This document shows positions 18,725-27,972 of a stretch of 64,000 nt of DNA, one piece after another. Under the pieces are notes generated by a model. That model made no database searches. It was not told where the DNA came from and saw only the letters and a program-made list of their open reading frames with translations. The number at the start of each line of letters is the position of its first letter. Position 1 is the first letter of the stretch. Both the position numbers and the translations under genes were made by a program. This DNA comes from CAYFLR01 sp964343805 (lineage in GTDB: Bacteria; Bdellovibrionota_B; Oligoflexia; CAYFLR01): NCBI GenBank assembly GCA_964343805.1, contig CAYFLR010000015.1:1-64000 (forward strand). Direction: 5' to 3'.

Positions 18725-20011
18725 CTATACTCCTACTTTCTGCACTGCCAGAGAGGTATTTACACCACCAAAAGCAAATGAGTTACACAGGCAAGTTTTT
18801 AAGTCCGCTGCTTGATTATCTCCCAAAACTAATCTGGGAATATCGTCTACAATGGGCTTTTCGGTATTTACTGTACAGGGCATAAAACCATTTTCCATCG
18901 ACAGATTCAATATAATCATTTCAATAATGCCCGCCGCTGAGATAAGATGTCCGTGCCGATCCTTGGTAGAACTTACCCACACATCTTTAGCTGATTCTTG
19001 CATCACCTGCTTGACCGCATCTAATTCAATGGGATCATTAGCAAAGGTTCCGGTTCCATGTAAATTGATATAATCCACCTCTGAAGGCTCAATTCCACCG
19101 TGCACAAGAGCTTGCTGCATAGCTCTTTGCATCCCCTCGCCATCAGGTCTGGGAGCAGTGATTTTGTAGCCATCTAAAGTATTCCCGTATCCTTTGAGTT
19201 CTAACTTGGGTTCTAAACCCGACTGTTTTACCCCCTCTTCTGAGGCTAGTAACATCAAGCCAGCTCCCTCACCTAAAATTGTTCCTCCCCTATTTTTGTC
19301 AAGGGGTTTGCAAACCTTCGCGGGAAGAGAATCTGAAGGCTGAATCACCCCCAATTTAGTAAAGGCAATGAGCCCTACGAGATTCAGTAAAGAATCGGAT
19401 CCACCGGTCAGCACGAAATCCACCTGCCCTCTTTTTATCGCATCAAAAGAAAAGGCAAGAGCTTGAGCCGAAGAAGTACAGGCAGTGAGCACCGTTTGTT
19501 GAAAAGCTCCTAAACCAAATTTTTCTGCTAGATAGATACTGGAAATATCTAGAGAATTAAAGAGCCGATTAATTTTCCGTTTCTTATCATTGAAGGTCGA
19601 AACCGCATGCAGAAAGGACTTCTCTTTGGCCGGATCATAGTCGTTGAACTGATGACCAAATTTATCAAAAAGAGGGATATCGAGGCCAATTCCCAAAATA
19701 ATCCCTGCTCGGGCAGGGGGACACTTTTCTAGATAATTTAACAGACGAGGACTGAAGCGATTGGCTGCAGTGAGAGCCAGTTCAAATTTCCGATCATAGG
19801 TAGCAGCTTCAATGATCTGCTCAGGCTCTTTATTATAAAAAGGGGTGAGATCATCCTTGATCTCAGCACCGAACTCAATCGGTAATCCCTCCGTGGAAAA
19901 TCCTGAAATTTTATCGCCAGCTAAGAATTTATTCTTCAATGAACTTAATACAGCTTCATTCCCCACACCGATGGGACTGACCGGTTCATAATCAAGAATA
20001 AATACACTCAT
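18725..20011 (-). CDS. Beta-ketoacyl-ACP synthase (type II, catalytically intact)
   Basis: A 428-residue FabF/KS-II type condensing enzyme. The Cys-His-His/Lys set is present: Cys178 in VLTACTSSAQAL, His in INLHGTGTFAND, Lys and His in SSTKDRHGHLISAAG, and the C-terminal NSFAFGGVNTSL. It pairs with the next gene upstream, which lacks the cysteine, so together they form a KS/chain-length-factor heterodimer as in aryl-polyene, dialkylresorcinol-type and aromatic type II polyketide systems. It is separated from the CLF gene by 3 bases and from the FabG-like gene by 3 bases. The chain it makes is unknown; a polyene is plausible because a dehydratase is present and no dedicated FabI-like enoyl reductase is. 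Confidence 0.9.
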   Translation of the reverse strand: MSVFILDYEPVSPIGVGNEAVLSSLKNKFLAGDKISGFSTEGLPIEFGAEIKDDLTPFYNKEPEQIIEAATYDRKFELALTAANRFSPRLLNYLEKCPPARAGIILGIGLDIPLFDKFGHQFNDYDPAKEKSFLHAVSTFNDKKRKINRLFNSLDISSIYLAEKFGLGAFQQTVLTACTSSAQALAFSFDAIKRGQVDFVLTGGSDSLLNLVGLIAFTKLGVIQPSDSLPAKVCKPLDKNRGGTILGEGAGLMLLASEEGVKQSGLEPKLELKGYGNTLDGYKITAPRPDGEGMQRAMQQALVHGGIEPSEVDYINLHGTGTFANDPIELDAVKQVMQESAKDVWVSSTKDRHGHLISAAGIIEMIILNLSMENGFMPCTVNTEKPIVDDIPRLVLGDNQAADLKTCLCNSFAFGGVNTSLAVQKVGV

Positions 20012-20014
20012 ATT

Positions 20015-21106
20015 TTACCTAACCTCCTTCGCACGATCAATCTTTATCCAAGTTTCACGTCCGTAAGGATCTCGATCAAGACACATAACATGATGTATTT
20101 GTCTGATTTTCATCCAATCACAGGCGGTACTCACATTGATGGCTGGAGCAGCGACTCCCAAGGTTCCCACAAAGGGAAACCAACTAAACTTTTCACCGGC
20201 AAAATCATTATAAGCCTCTTGCTCTGCATGAAAGTTTGACTCATTTCGGCCACCGGTAAAGAGAATACCCTCTACTTCTTTATCTAGATGGATGGCATCG
20301 TAGACCTTTTCTTCTTCCTTATTAAATAGGTTGGGGACCATAGGAATTTGCTTTGCACCAACTATTTCAAACTCTAAAGGGCGACTCCGACTTCTCATAC
20401 TCTCTTCAGATTCTAGCAAGAGGAAAGAAGCCCCCATAGATTCATAGGCGATACCTTGTTCATTTTCAAAGTTAGTAAAAGGAATAGCGGCATAGTCACC
20501 GGCTCCATTGGCCGCTCCCACTACCACTTTAGAAGCTTCTCCTGTTTTGATGAGATGATAACCATGAAAAATACCATCAAAGGTGGAAGTGGATGTTTGA
20601 CCAAAACTGGTGTTACAGCCTTTAACTCCAAAATACTGAGCAGCAAAAGAGAGACCAGCATTAGTAAGCGACTTCAAAGCAAAAAGAGGATGAGTCACTT
20701 TAAAAAGAGCCTGGTTTTGTTCAGCCTTGGAGGAATCCATATGTTCACAGTAGGCGCTGATCATCTGATTCATTTGCTCTTTGATTTGATCTAGATAGAT
20801 GCCACAAGAAACAAATAATGGGGTATCTAAAAGTTGTTCTGCAGAGAGATCCGACTTGGCAAGGAGTTGTCCAATACCCTCTAAAGCTATGAGAACATCG
20901 GGCCTCATGGACTTACTGTCTTTACGATTGGGATAAAAAGGACTCTTTTTGGTGACACCTAGGTCTGCTAAATTGAAACTCACTTTAGGAAGAATAGCTT
21001 CTTCTCTTTTAAAAGAAAAAGGAGTGGCCAGCTTACTTTCCATTCCTTGCCTATCTAAATTGGGCAGCAGCAAACTACTGGCAGAGAGAAAGACCCTTTG
21101 GCTCAT
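20015..21106 (-). CDS. Chain-length-factor-like ketosynthase (no active-site Cys)
   Basis: A 363-residue KS-fold protein. Where an active KS has TACASS this protein reads GCNTSFGQTSTSTFDG, so the nucleophilic cysteine is replaced, and the later GTGT/GHLLG histidine motifs are not seen. The rest of the thiolase fold is recognisable (VVVGAANGAGDYAAI, ESMGASFLLLESEES, and a C-terminal GTLGVAAPAINVSTACDW). Such subunits set chain length and stabilise the active KS. Its ATG overlaps the stop of the FabZ-like gene, and the active KS gene follows after 3 bases, fitting a heterodimer made in equal amounts. The alternative, an independent non-catalytic KS, is less likely given the pairing. Confidence 0.8.
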   Translation of the reverse strand: MSQRVFLSASSLLLPNLDRQGMESKLATPFSFKREEAILPKVSFNLADLGVTKKSPFYPNRKDSKSMRPDVLIALEGIGQLLAKSDLSAEQLLDTPLFVSCGIYLDQIKEQMNQMISAYCEHMDSSKAEQNQALFKVTHPLFALKSLTNAGLSFAAQYFGVKGCNTSFGQTSTSTFDGIFHGYHLIKTGEASKVVVGAANGAGDYAAIPFTNFENEQGIAYESMGASFLLLESEESMRSRSRPLEFEIVGAKQIPMVPNLFNKEEEKVYDAIHLDKEVEGILFTGGRNESNFHAEQEAYNDFAGEKFSWFPFVGTLGVAAPAINVSTACDWMKIRQIHHVMCLDRDPYGRETWIKIDRAKEVR

Positions 21107-21600
21107 CGAGTTAAACCTTCGGCAAATTCCTTCCCTTTAAAGAGAATTTGGGTAAAGTTTTTTCTTTGATCTTCTAAAAGATCGTTGGGAAATTTATCTC
21201 TCGGCAAAAGAACAAAAGAGAGATCCGCTTTGGCAGCAAATTTTCCTTCAATATAAACCGAGGCCGATCCATTACCCATTTTAGTATCTAATGTACCTAA
21301 TTTTCCTTTTAATTCAAGTCGATCTCCCGGCATAGCAAACTTTTTGAACTTTGCTTTATGGACAATGGTTAAAATGGCATAAACCCCCACTTCATCCTCA
21401 GGAAATTTTTGCTGGTAACTCTCTTCAATCAGAGCCCCTACTAATTGGGCCATTGACTCAATAATGAGCACACCAGGAACGATAGGAAAACCAGGAAAGT
21501 GCTCGCCAAACACATCATCGGACAGAGACCAGCACTTTACCCCTTCGATCGATTGGCCCACTTCCATATGGGTAACTCGATCCAACATATAAAATTTCAT
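21103..21600 (-). CDS. 3-hydroxyacyl-ACP dehydratase (FabZ-like hotdog protein)
   Basis: A 165-residue single hotdog domain with the FabZ signature: catalytic His in FGEHFPGFPIVPGVLIIESM and the following AQL helix. AKFKKFAMPGDRLELKGKLG is the second conserved strand region of the family. It would dehydrate 3-hydroxyacyl-ACPs to trans-2-enoyl products. It starts 37 bases after the lipoprotein gene and overlaps the CLF gene by four bases, so it belongs to the second half of the cluster. The N-terminus begins MKFYMLDRVTHMEVG, similar to FabZ proteins of type II secondary lipid clusters. Confidence 0.9.
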   Translation of the reverse strand: MKFYMLDRVTHMEVGQSIEGVKCWSLSDDVFGEHFPGFPIVPGVLIIESMAQLVGALIEESYQQKFPEDEVGVYAILTIVHKAKFKKFAMPGDRLELKGKLGTLDTKMGNGSASVYIEGKFAAKADLSFVLLPRDKFPNDLLEDQRKNFTQILFKGKEFAEGLTR

Positions 21601-21637
21601 AATAGCACTTCCTAACTAGCGGGAGGAACAGAGTAAG

Positions 21638-23166
21638 CTATTGGAATAACCCCAACCAGGTTCCTAAAAAGGGAAGGTAAGGTTGGCTAGCAATAGAAGC
21701 TAGTTTTTTATGGAGATCAGATCCATTGGTTAAACCGGGCAATACCCCTGCAAATGTAGGATNNNNNNNNNNNNNNNNNNNNNNGGCCACTTTATGGGTT
21801 TTCCATAGTTATAATTCCATGCAAAACGATAGCGGTCTTCATTGGTTCTCTCATTACCTAATAGAAAGCCATCGGGCTTAGCAAAGAGCATTCTAAGGTC
21901 GGCAATACCTGGATTTTCTGCATTAAAAAGAGCTGCAACATTCACGGTATATTTCTCTTTGATCCAATGATCTTGAACTGTCACTGGCACTTCTGAAAAA
22001 ATGAGTTGCTTAGCAATGTATAGAACAGGCAGTGCATCTGTATGAATTTGTCTGGAATCTTTCGCATTGATGATGAATTTATGCTGATCAGGAAGTTTGG
22101 CCAGCTCGATCATGCCATTGGTGGCTTGAATCTGATGAATGATAGACTTTTGATGAAAAGATCTAGATTTGGTTAAAAGATCTTTGCCTTCTTTTTTAGC
22201 CTCATGACGAAGAGTCAGCATAAATGGGTAAGCTTGTTTGCCTAGCAACTTTTTCTTGAAGAGTTGTTGTCTAATTTCAAAGGGAGAGAGGAGTTTAACT
22301 CTTTTTCCAAAGGTTTCCCAAGCTGGATGTTGGGAATACATATGAGCCTTATATGTATCTTCAGTCAGGTCATTAGCAAACTTACCGGCATACTCAAAGT
22401 TATAGCTACTTAAGTAATAGGCAGTAGCTACCCCACCTTCATATTGCGCTACAGCGTGCCAGATATGAGGAGGCATCACGATCAAATGGCGCCCTAACTT
22501 TTCATTCATTTTAGCAGCGTAATCTTTTCCATAATGCAGTGCATGATCAAAAAGAAAAATGGGCTTATTATTGGGGTATTTTGCCAATACTAATGTGAAG
22601 TCAGCTAAATCTTTCTCTAAAATAGGAAGGAGCTTATCAGTGAGATAATTTTGCAGAGATCCTACAGTTTCAAAAATTCCCTTTTGGCCTAGGATTTCTT
22701 GATCAGGATTGGGATTAGTTAGGTAGTTAAAAAGGGCATCAATATGTTTACCTCGCAAATCAGCCCCTCTTTTAAAAGCTCTTAGGGAGAGAATAGAAGC
22801 AATATAAGCTAAGTCAATGGACTCAACTAACTTTCTCATTCTATAAACAGACCCTTTAAAATAAGGGAGTGAACGAGATGCGATGGCATACAACTGAGCA
22901 ATATCAGAATCCTTATGGGATTTTGCATATTCTTGAATTTTAGCAACCGCTGCTTCCACTTGATCAGCAGTTGTGACACCATAGATAATTTCATTGAGCG
23001 CATTGGTAGCGGTTTGAGTAGACGGCGCTAAGGTCACATTGATGGAAGTAGGCACATGAGCCTGCTTTAACTCTTGATTGGCCTGCTTTTTACATGAATA
23101 AAAAAGACCTAAAAAAACGATTAAACCCACTAGAAAACCTGATCGCACCCATTGCTTGCTGCTCAT
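21638..23166 (-). CDS. Large lipoprotein of unknown function inside the lipid cluster (gap)
   Basis: I start the gene at ATG 23166 rather than the farther upstream in-frame start because AAGGAGAGG lies just upstream of it and the protein then begins with a lipoprotein signal (MSSKQWVRSGFLVGLIVFLG, lipobox LFYSC). A 22-N gap (21763-21784) breaks the frame; downstream of it the frame with PTFAGVLPGLTNGSDLHKKL and a TAG at 21638 continues the gene, giving about 509 codons. The mature part has no recognised motif; it is rich in helices, with HALHYGKDYAAKMNEKLGRH and MVPPH-like stretches. It would be anchored in a membrane, so it may help handle or deliver the hydrophobic product. It is preceded by its own promoter and leads the second transcription unit of the cluster. 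Confidence 0.78.
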
Positions 23167-23202
23167 AATTCCTCTCCTTATTTGTACCTCTCCTGAATAT
23201 AT

Positions 23203-23238
23203 ACTTATATTTATAGCTAAAAGATGAGCTGAACTCAA
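23203..23238 (-). promoter_or_regulatory. Sigma70-like promoter of the second half of the lipid cluster
   Basis: Reading the minus strand, TTGAGT (23238-23233) is followed by a 17-base spacer and TATAAA (23215-23210), giving a start near 23203, about 37 bases before the lipoprotein ATG. The 147-base interval between oleD and this gene is the only sizeable gap inside the cluster, which supports a separate transcription start. Activity is inferred from sequence only. Confidence 0.5.
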
Positions 23239-23313
23239 ACCATTTTTAGTCTTGGTGTGTTAAGTTAAGTAATCTTTACGATTATTTGAGGCGAGGAAAA
23301 TTGAGACAATATA

Positions 23314-24327
23314 TCAATTATCGCCCTTGAGCCACTGCTCGACTCGATCAAATCCCTCATCGATCGAAATGTGGGGCTGGTATCCTAGGTCACTTTTGGC
23401 TGCCGAGATATCAAACCAATGAGCGGTGGATAGTTCTTGAGCTAGAAAGGGAGTCATAGGTGGTTCAGTTTTTATTGATAGGAGTGAGAAAGACTTTTCA
23501 ATAATAGACCCTAGAGAGGAAGCTACTTTCACCGGCATGATACGATTAACAGGCTTCTTGCCAACCATCAAAAGAATTTTATTAATAAAATCCCAGAGAG
23601 GAATAGGATCTCCTTGACTAATAAAATAGGTTTTTCCTGATAAAGAAGGATTTTCACTCAGATGTAATCCTGCAAGTACATGGGCTTCCGCCGCATTATC
23701 AATATAAACAGTATCTATAAGTTTATTTTCAGAGCCTATTCTCCAAAGCTTCTCAGCTTTTTTGATAATACGGGGAATGAGATGGTTATCTTCCGGCCCC
23801 CAAATCAGATGAGGGCGTAAAATAATAGTTTGCCCTCCTTCATCCGCAGCCTTTATGACCATCTGCTCCGCCAAAGCCTTGGTTTTTGGATAGTGAGCAT
23901 GATACTCCTGTGGGTAAGGAACATCTTCATTTACACCCTCCATATCTTTTCCGTCAAATATCACGCTGGGAGAGCTGGTATAAACTAAAGGAATGCTATA
24001 CTTTTTGACCGCTTTAAGAATATTTTCGGTACCCACTGTATTGGCAAGATAATACTCTTCATACTTACCGGCAATGCCTGGTTTAGCAGCCACATGGAAG
24101 ATCATATCTCGATTACTACAGGCCTTAGCTACATCTTCCTCATTAACCAGATCCCCCTGAATTGAGTCAACTTTTAATAAGACCAACTCTGGATAGCTCC
24201 CTCTAGAAAAACTGGTGACATGAGCCCCCAACTGCACCAATCGTTTGGCTACTGCCTTTCCGAGAAATCCTCCTCCACCAGTGACCAGAATTTTTTTTCC
24301 CCGATAAAATTGTTCTAAACTAGTCAC
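23314..24327 (-). CDS. oleD: OleD-like NAD(P)-dependent reductase (2-alkyl-3-ketoacid reductase)
   Basis: A 337-residue extended SDR (epimerase/3-beta-hydroxysteroid dehydrogenase type). The cofactor loop is KILVTGGGGFLGKAV; VYTSSPSVIFDG holds the catalytic Ser and the HAHYPKTKALAEQM region the YxxxK pair. IILRPHLIWGPEDNHLIPRI and the later KTYFISQGDPIPLWDF match OleD closely. OleD reduces the 2-alkyl-3-keto acid made by OleA to the 2-alkyl-3-hydroxy acid. The start is GTG 24327, overlapping the oleC stop by eight bases. It is the last of the ole genes and is followed by the gap with the second promoter. Confidence 0.9.
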   Translation of the reverse strand: MTSLEQFYRGKKILVTGGGGFLGKAVAKRLVQLGAHVTSFSRGSYPELVLLKVDSIQGDLVNEEDVAKACSNRDMIFHVAAKPGIAGKYEEYYLANTVGTENILKAVKKYSIPLVYTSSPSVIFDGKDMEGVNEDVPYPQEYHAHYPKTKALAEQMVIKAADEGGQTIILRPHLIWGPEDNHLIPRIIKKAEKLWRIGSENKLIDTVYIDNAAEAHVLAGLHLSENPSLSGKTYFISQGDPIPLWDFINKILLMVGKKPVNRIMPVKVASSLGSIIEKSFSLLSIKTEPPMTPFLAQELSTAHWFDISAAKSDLGYQPHISIDEGFDRVEQWLKGDN

Positions 24328-25990
24328 CTATTTTTCCTTCCGCCCAGACGGCCAAATTTTCTCTATTTATTTTGGCATTATGACGAACATCCACCGGAAA
24401 ACTCCCATGAAATAACAGATTGGTAATAGGCTGAGTAAGGGGTTCTGAAGCCGCTTTGGCTAAAAGCCTCTTTTTCAATTCATTTTTCTCTGTGGTGGTG
24501 AGCGACCCTACCGTTTCAATACAAATGATGGGAATTTGCCTTCCACGGGGACCAATCCCCACTAAGGCCGACCTGGATACCTGCTTATCTAAATTAAAAA
24601 TCGCTTCACAAGGTTCAGTAAACATTTCTCCCGCAGGAGTTGTAACACGGTGAGCTTTTCTACCACAGAACCATAGGCGACCCTCTTCATCCAACCAACC
24701 CACATCTCCCATCCGGTGCCAAATGACCTCTCCATCTGTAATTTTGGCTTTTCTATTCTCTTCTGGCCGGGCAAAATACTCTTTGGTTACCACGTCCCCA
24801 CTCACTACAATCTCTCCAATTTTCCCCGCTTCCAACTGCTTTACATCTTTCCAATGACTGATTTCATCATCCGAAATTTCAATAATGACTAAATTGATAC
24901 CGGGAAGAGGTTTACCCACACAGGCCCCCGCTCCCTCCTCTGATTTTTTAGCGGTCTCTTTTAAAATTTCTCGGCTGCCAATGGTGCTGATGGGAAGAGA
25001 TTCTGTAGCACCATAAGGAGTGAATACCTCGGCGTCCTCATGAGTTAACATGGAGGTAAAGAGAGCTAAATGCTCTGGAACTGCAGGGGCTCCTGCCGAG
25101 AGAACCCTCTTTAAAGTGGATATTTTAGTATTATGCTTTTTTCCATACTCGGCCAGTTTTTTTAAAATAGCCGGAGATGCAAACATATTTGTTATTCCAT
25201 GGTCTGCAATCGCCTGCAATAATTTGCGAGGATTTGCCTTCACCGGCTGGGAGGGATTCATATCAGGAATGATGGCGGTCATTCCAAGAGCCGGACCAAA
25301 GAGAGCAAAAAGTGGAAATGTTGGTAAATCAACATCCCCAGGGCCAATGCCAAAGGCTTCACTCAAATAATTTACCTGAGCATCAAACATACCATGTTCG
25401 TAAATAACTCCCTTGGCAGGCCCGGTACTCCCCGAAGTAAATAATATAGCGGCTTTCATTGCTGGTGATGAGGAGTGTATTTTAAATTCTGTTCGACCAT
25501 TAAGAAAAAGTTGCTTATGAGTCATTCCTCGCCAAAACCATCGTTTACCAACAGTAATAGAGAATTTTATACTGGCAAAAGATTTTGGAAAAAAACAGGA
25601 AACAGCATGAGCAAGCGGAATGGCAATAAACACCTCAGGCTTGACCTCTTTCACATTGGCCAACATCTGTTTGATTCCCATACCGGGATCAATAAGAACC
25701 ACCACGGCTCCCAGCTTGAAAATGGCAAACACCATGGCAAAAAAATCTAACCCTGGTTTCACCATCATCAGCACTTTCATACCCGGTTTGACTCCCATAT
25801 CTTGGAGAGAGGAGGCATATCTATTGATGGTTTGATCCAGTTGCTCAAAGGTGAAATGAAGGTATTTGACTCTTCCTAATTCATCGGTTCCTGCCGGAAC
25901 CACCACTGCCTTTTGATGAGGGATCTGCTTAGCCATTTTCTCGATGCGAAGAGCTATATTACCTGAATGTGAAGCGGAAGGGCAGATCAT
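24320..25990 (-). CDS. oleC: OleC-like beta-lactone synthetase (AMP-ligase fold)
   Basis: I place the start at ATG 25990, where ATGA overlaps the oleB stop, giving about 556 residues; the longer frame upstream lies wholly inside oleB. The adenylate-forming P-loop is AILFTSGSTGPAKGVIYEH and the A-motif with GEIVVSGDVVTKEYFARPE and WHRMGDVGWLDEEGRLWFCG is complete. The stretch GDVDLPTFPLFALFGPALGM with PSQPVKANP is characteristic of OleC rather than ordinary acyl-CoA synthetases. OleC activates the 2-alkyl-3-hydroxy acid with ATP and closes it to a beta-lactone. It is coupled at both ends to oleB and oleD. Confidence 0.93.
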   Translation of the reverse strand: MICPSASHSGNIALRIEKMAKQIPHQKAVVVPAGTDELGRVKYLHFTFEQLDQTINRYASSLQDMGVKPGMKVLMMVKPGLDFFAMVFAIFKLGAVVVLIDPGMGIKQMLANVKEVKPEVFIAIPLAHAVSCFFPKSFASIKFSITVGKRWFWRGMTHKQLFLNGRTEFKIHSSSPAMKAAILFTSGSTGPAKGVIYEHGMFDAQVNYLSEAFGIGPGDVDLPTFPLFALFGPALGMTAIIPDMNPSQPVKANPRKLLQAIADHGITNMFASPAILKKLAEYGKKHNTKISTLKRVLSAGAPAVPEHLALFTSMLTHEDAEVFTPYGATESLPISTIGSREILKETAKKSEEGAGACVGKPLPGINLVIIEISDDEISHWKDVKQLEAGKIGEIVVSGDVVTKEYFARPEENRKAKITDGEVIWHRMGDVGWLDEEGRLWFCGRKAHRVTTPAGEMFTEPCEAIFNLDKQVSRSALVGIGPRGRQIPIICIETVGSLTTTEKNELKKRLLAKAASEPLTQPITNLLFHGSFPVDVRHNAKINRENLAVWAEGKIGD

Positions 25991-26886
25991 AGAATCGGAT
26001 GTTTCTCCAGAAATTGTCTTATCTTCAATAAAATCTCTTGGCCTGCATCTTCCAGCACGTAATGACCCGCATGGGCATAGGTATTCACTTCCGCATGAGG
26101 AAACCTCTTTTGCCATTCAGCTAAAAAGTGATGATCAAAGACAAAATCTTGCTCTCCCCAACAGATCAACATAGGCAGCGAAGCCAATTTATTTAGGTTT
26201 TTATCCACGGTATCTACCAAGGAATAGCTAGGGTCTTCTTTGGTGGTGGGAATATCTTGCACAAATCTAAGGGTGGCCACTCTATTATTCCAACTATCGT
26301 AGGGAGCTCGTAAACCCTTTCTCAACTTAGCGGGAAGCCCTTTTTTACTTCCGGTAAATGAGGCCACTAAAGAAAAAAGGTTAAAACCTCTAACGGCAGG
26401 CTCCGCAAACAAAGGTAAATTCTTTAACACCCAAAGCTGCCACGGCAGTTTCTTAGAATCGGGAAGCATAAAGCCAGATGTATTAGTGATAATGATCCTT
26501 TTAACCTTGGCCAGATGCCCTAAAGCCCATGCACAGCCAATCATCCCCCCCCAGTCATGAAGTACTAAAGTAATATTGTCTAACTTCAAAGAAGAGATCA
26601 ACTGATCCAGATCCTGAACTCGATTGGCTAAATAATAACCATAATCATCTTTAGAGGGTTTATCTGATAAGCCACAGCCAATATGATCGGGAACGATCAC
26701 ACGGTAGTTTTGCTTCAACCCTTTCACCAAATCTCGATAGTAAAATGACCAGGTGGGATTCCCATGAATCATAACAATGGGCTCCCCTTCTCCTTCATCT
26801 AGGTAGTGGTATTTATGACCTCCACAATCCATATAATGAGAAGAAAAAGGATACTCTACTTCAAACTCTGCTCGATTAAATCCCAT
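25987..26886 (-). CDS. oleB: OleB-like beta-lactone decarboxylase (alpha/beta hydrolase)
   Basis: A 299-residue alpha/beta hydrolase of the haloalkane-dehalogenase-like group. The nucleophile is Asp111 in the elbow TLVLHDWGGMIGCAWA; the oxyanion/HGNP box is MIHGNPTWSFYYRDL; the catalytic His lies in YAHAGHYVLEDA. OleB decarboxylates the cis-beta-lactone from OleC to the final olefin. It starts 4 bases after oleA and shares an ATGA overlap with oleC. In some lineages oleB and oleC are fused; here they are separate. Confidence 0.93.
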   Translation of the reverse strand: MGFNRAEFEVEYPFSSHYMDCGGHKYHYLDEGEGEPIVMIHGNPTWSFYYRDLVKGLKQNYRVIVPDHIGCGLSDKPSKDDYGYYLANRVQDLDQLISSLKLDNITLVLHDWGGMIGCAWALGHLAKVKRIIITNTSGFMLPDSKKLPWQLWVLKNLPLFAEPAVRGFNLFSLVASFTGSKKGLPAKLRKGLRAPYDSWNNRVATLRFVQDIPTTKEDPSYSLVDTVDKNLNKLASLPMLICWGEQDFVFDHHFLAEWQKRFPHAEVNTYAHAGHYVLEDAGQEILLKIRQFLEKHPIL

Positions 26887-26890
26887 AACG

Positions 26891-27970
26891 TTACCAATCT
26901 AATCCGATCATTAAACAGTTGAGACCGCTGCCAATCCCTAAAAAGCCCACCTTATCGCCTTTCTTTAAAAAGCCATGTTCGTGGGCAATGGCTGCTGATA
27001 TAGGGAGAGAAACGGTTCCGATATTTCCTAAATACTCATAGGTGGGAAAATCTTTTTCCATGGGAATTTCTAAACTTTGTAAAACCGTTTGATGATGGGT
27101 TTTTCCCACCTGGTGACAAACCACTTTATCCGGTAAAGAAGGCCCCCACTGTAATACATCATTAAATTTACGATAAGTCTCTTTAGCCAACGCCACCCCA
27201 TTTTGCAGAACGCCAATAGCATCCGTCCTGATAGAAAGTTCACGGCTGTTCATATTGCCCACGCCTGGACCCCATCGACAGAGCTGATTGTGCTGGGTGG
27301 CNNNNNNNNNNNNNNNNNNNNNNNNNNNNNNNNNNNNTTTCACAGCAGCACCACAAATCCGATGCCCTTTATTCGACAAAGAGGCATGAGTCAAAATCAT
27401 TCCGATAGATCCAGAACCGCCAGTCATAGTGGCAATGGAGTCTTTAAAAAGTTCCATGGAAGGTTGGTCTAAGAGTTGATTAATGGTCTCTTCCATTATC
27501 TGCCTTGATGACTCACAAGAAACCACCATACCTGCTTGAATTTGGCCGGCTTCAATGGCAGTTGCCACCTGAATAAGACCATTCAGAGCACCTAAACAGG
27601 CATTAGAAACATCATATATCATAGCATCAGAAGAAATACCCAAATCATGAGCCGCCACACAGGCAGTCGCAGGCTCCAGATAATCTCGACATACTCCTCC
27701 ATAGACAAACATGCCGATCTGACTGGCATCAATAGAAGAGTCAGACAGAGCTTTCTTACCGGCAAGTAAAGCCTTCTCAGCCATACTGTGGCTGGGCTCC
27801 CACCACCGTCTCTCTTTAATTCCTGTCAGGTTTTCAATGGTTCCTGGTACAATATTCAGCTTATTCAAAACCGGGTCCAAGACCCGTTCAATTTCTGGAG
27901 TGGAGACAATATGAGGTGGCACCTCATATCCTATAGAGTCTAAATAACACGATTTAAAAAGCATACTCAC
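26891..27970 (-). CDS. oleA: OleA-like thiolase (head-to-head acyl condensing enzyme)
   Basis: A KS-III/thiolase-fold protein of about 359 residues with a 36-N gap (27302-27337) that leaves the frame open. The catalytic cysteine is Cys125 in DVSNACLGALNGLIQVA, the OleA-type site. The entrance loop ERRWWEPSHSMAEKAL and the C-terminal GNIGTVSLPISAAIAHE with the catalytic Asn also fit, as does VCHQVGKTHHQTV holding the histidine. OleA joins two acyl-CoA/acyl thioesters by a non-decarboxylative Claisen condensation to a 2-alkyl-3-keto acid. It starts two bases after pfaC, an arrangement that ties it physically to the PUFA synthase. Confidence 0.93.
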   Translation of the reverse strand: MSMLFKSCYLDSIGYEVPPHIVSTPEIERVLDPVLNKLNIVPGTIENLTGIKERRWWEPSHSMAEKALLAGKKALSDSSIDASQIGMFVYGGVCRDYLEPATACVAAHDLGISSDAMIYDVSNACLGALNGLIQVATAIEAGQIQAGMVVSCESSRQIMEETINQLLDQPSMELFKDSIATMTGGSGSIGMILTHASLSNKGHRICGAAVKXXXXXXXXXXXXATQHNQLCRWGPGVGNMNSRELSIRTDAIGVLQNGVALAKETYRKFNDVLQWGPSLPDKVVCHQVGKTHHQTVLQSLEIPMEKDFPTYEYLGNIGTVSLPISAAIAHEHGFLKKGDKVGFLGIGSGLNCLMIGLDW

Positions 27971-27972
27971 CC

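Noticed and set aside
23167..23238. Upstream start for the cluster lipoprotein at 23238
   Set aside because: It lies in the promoter -35 region and hides the lipoprotein signal; ATG 23166 has a strong ribosome-binding site.
25991..26116. Longer oleC start at 26116
   Set aside because: It would place 126 bases inside oleB; the internal ATG at 25990 overlaps the oleB stop as ATGA and fits homologues.
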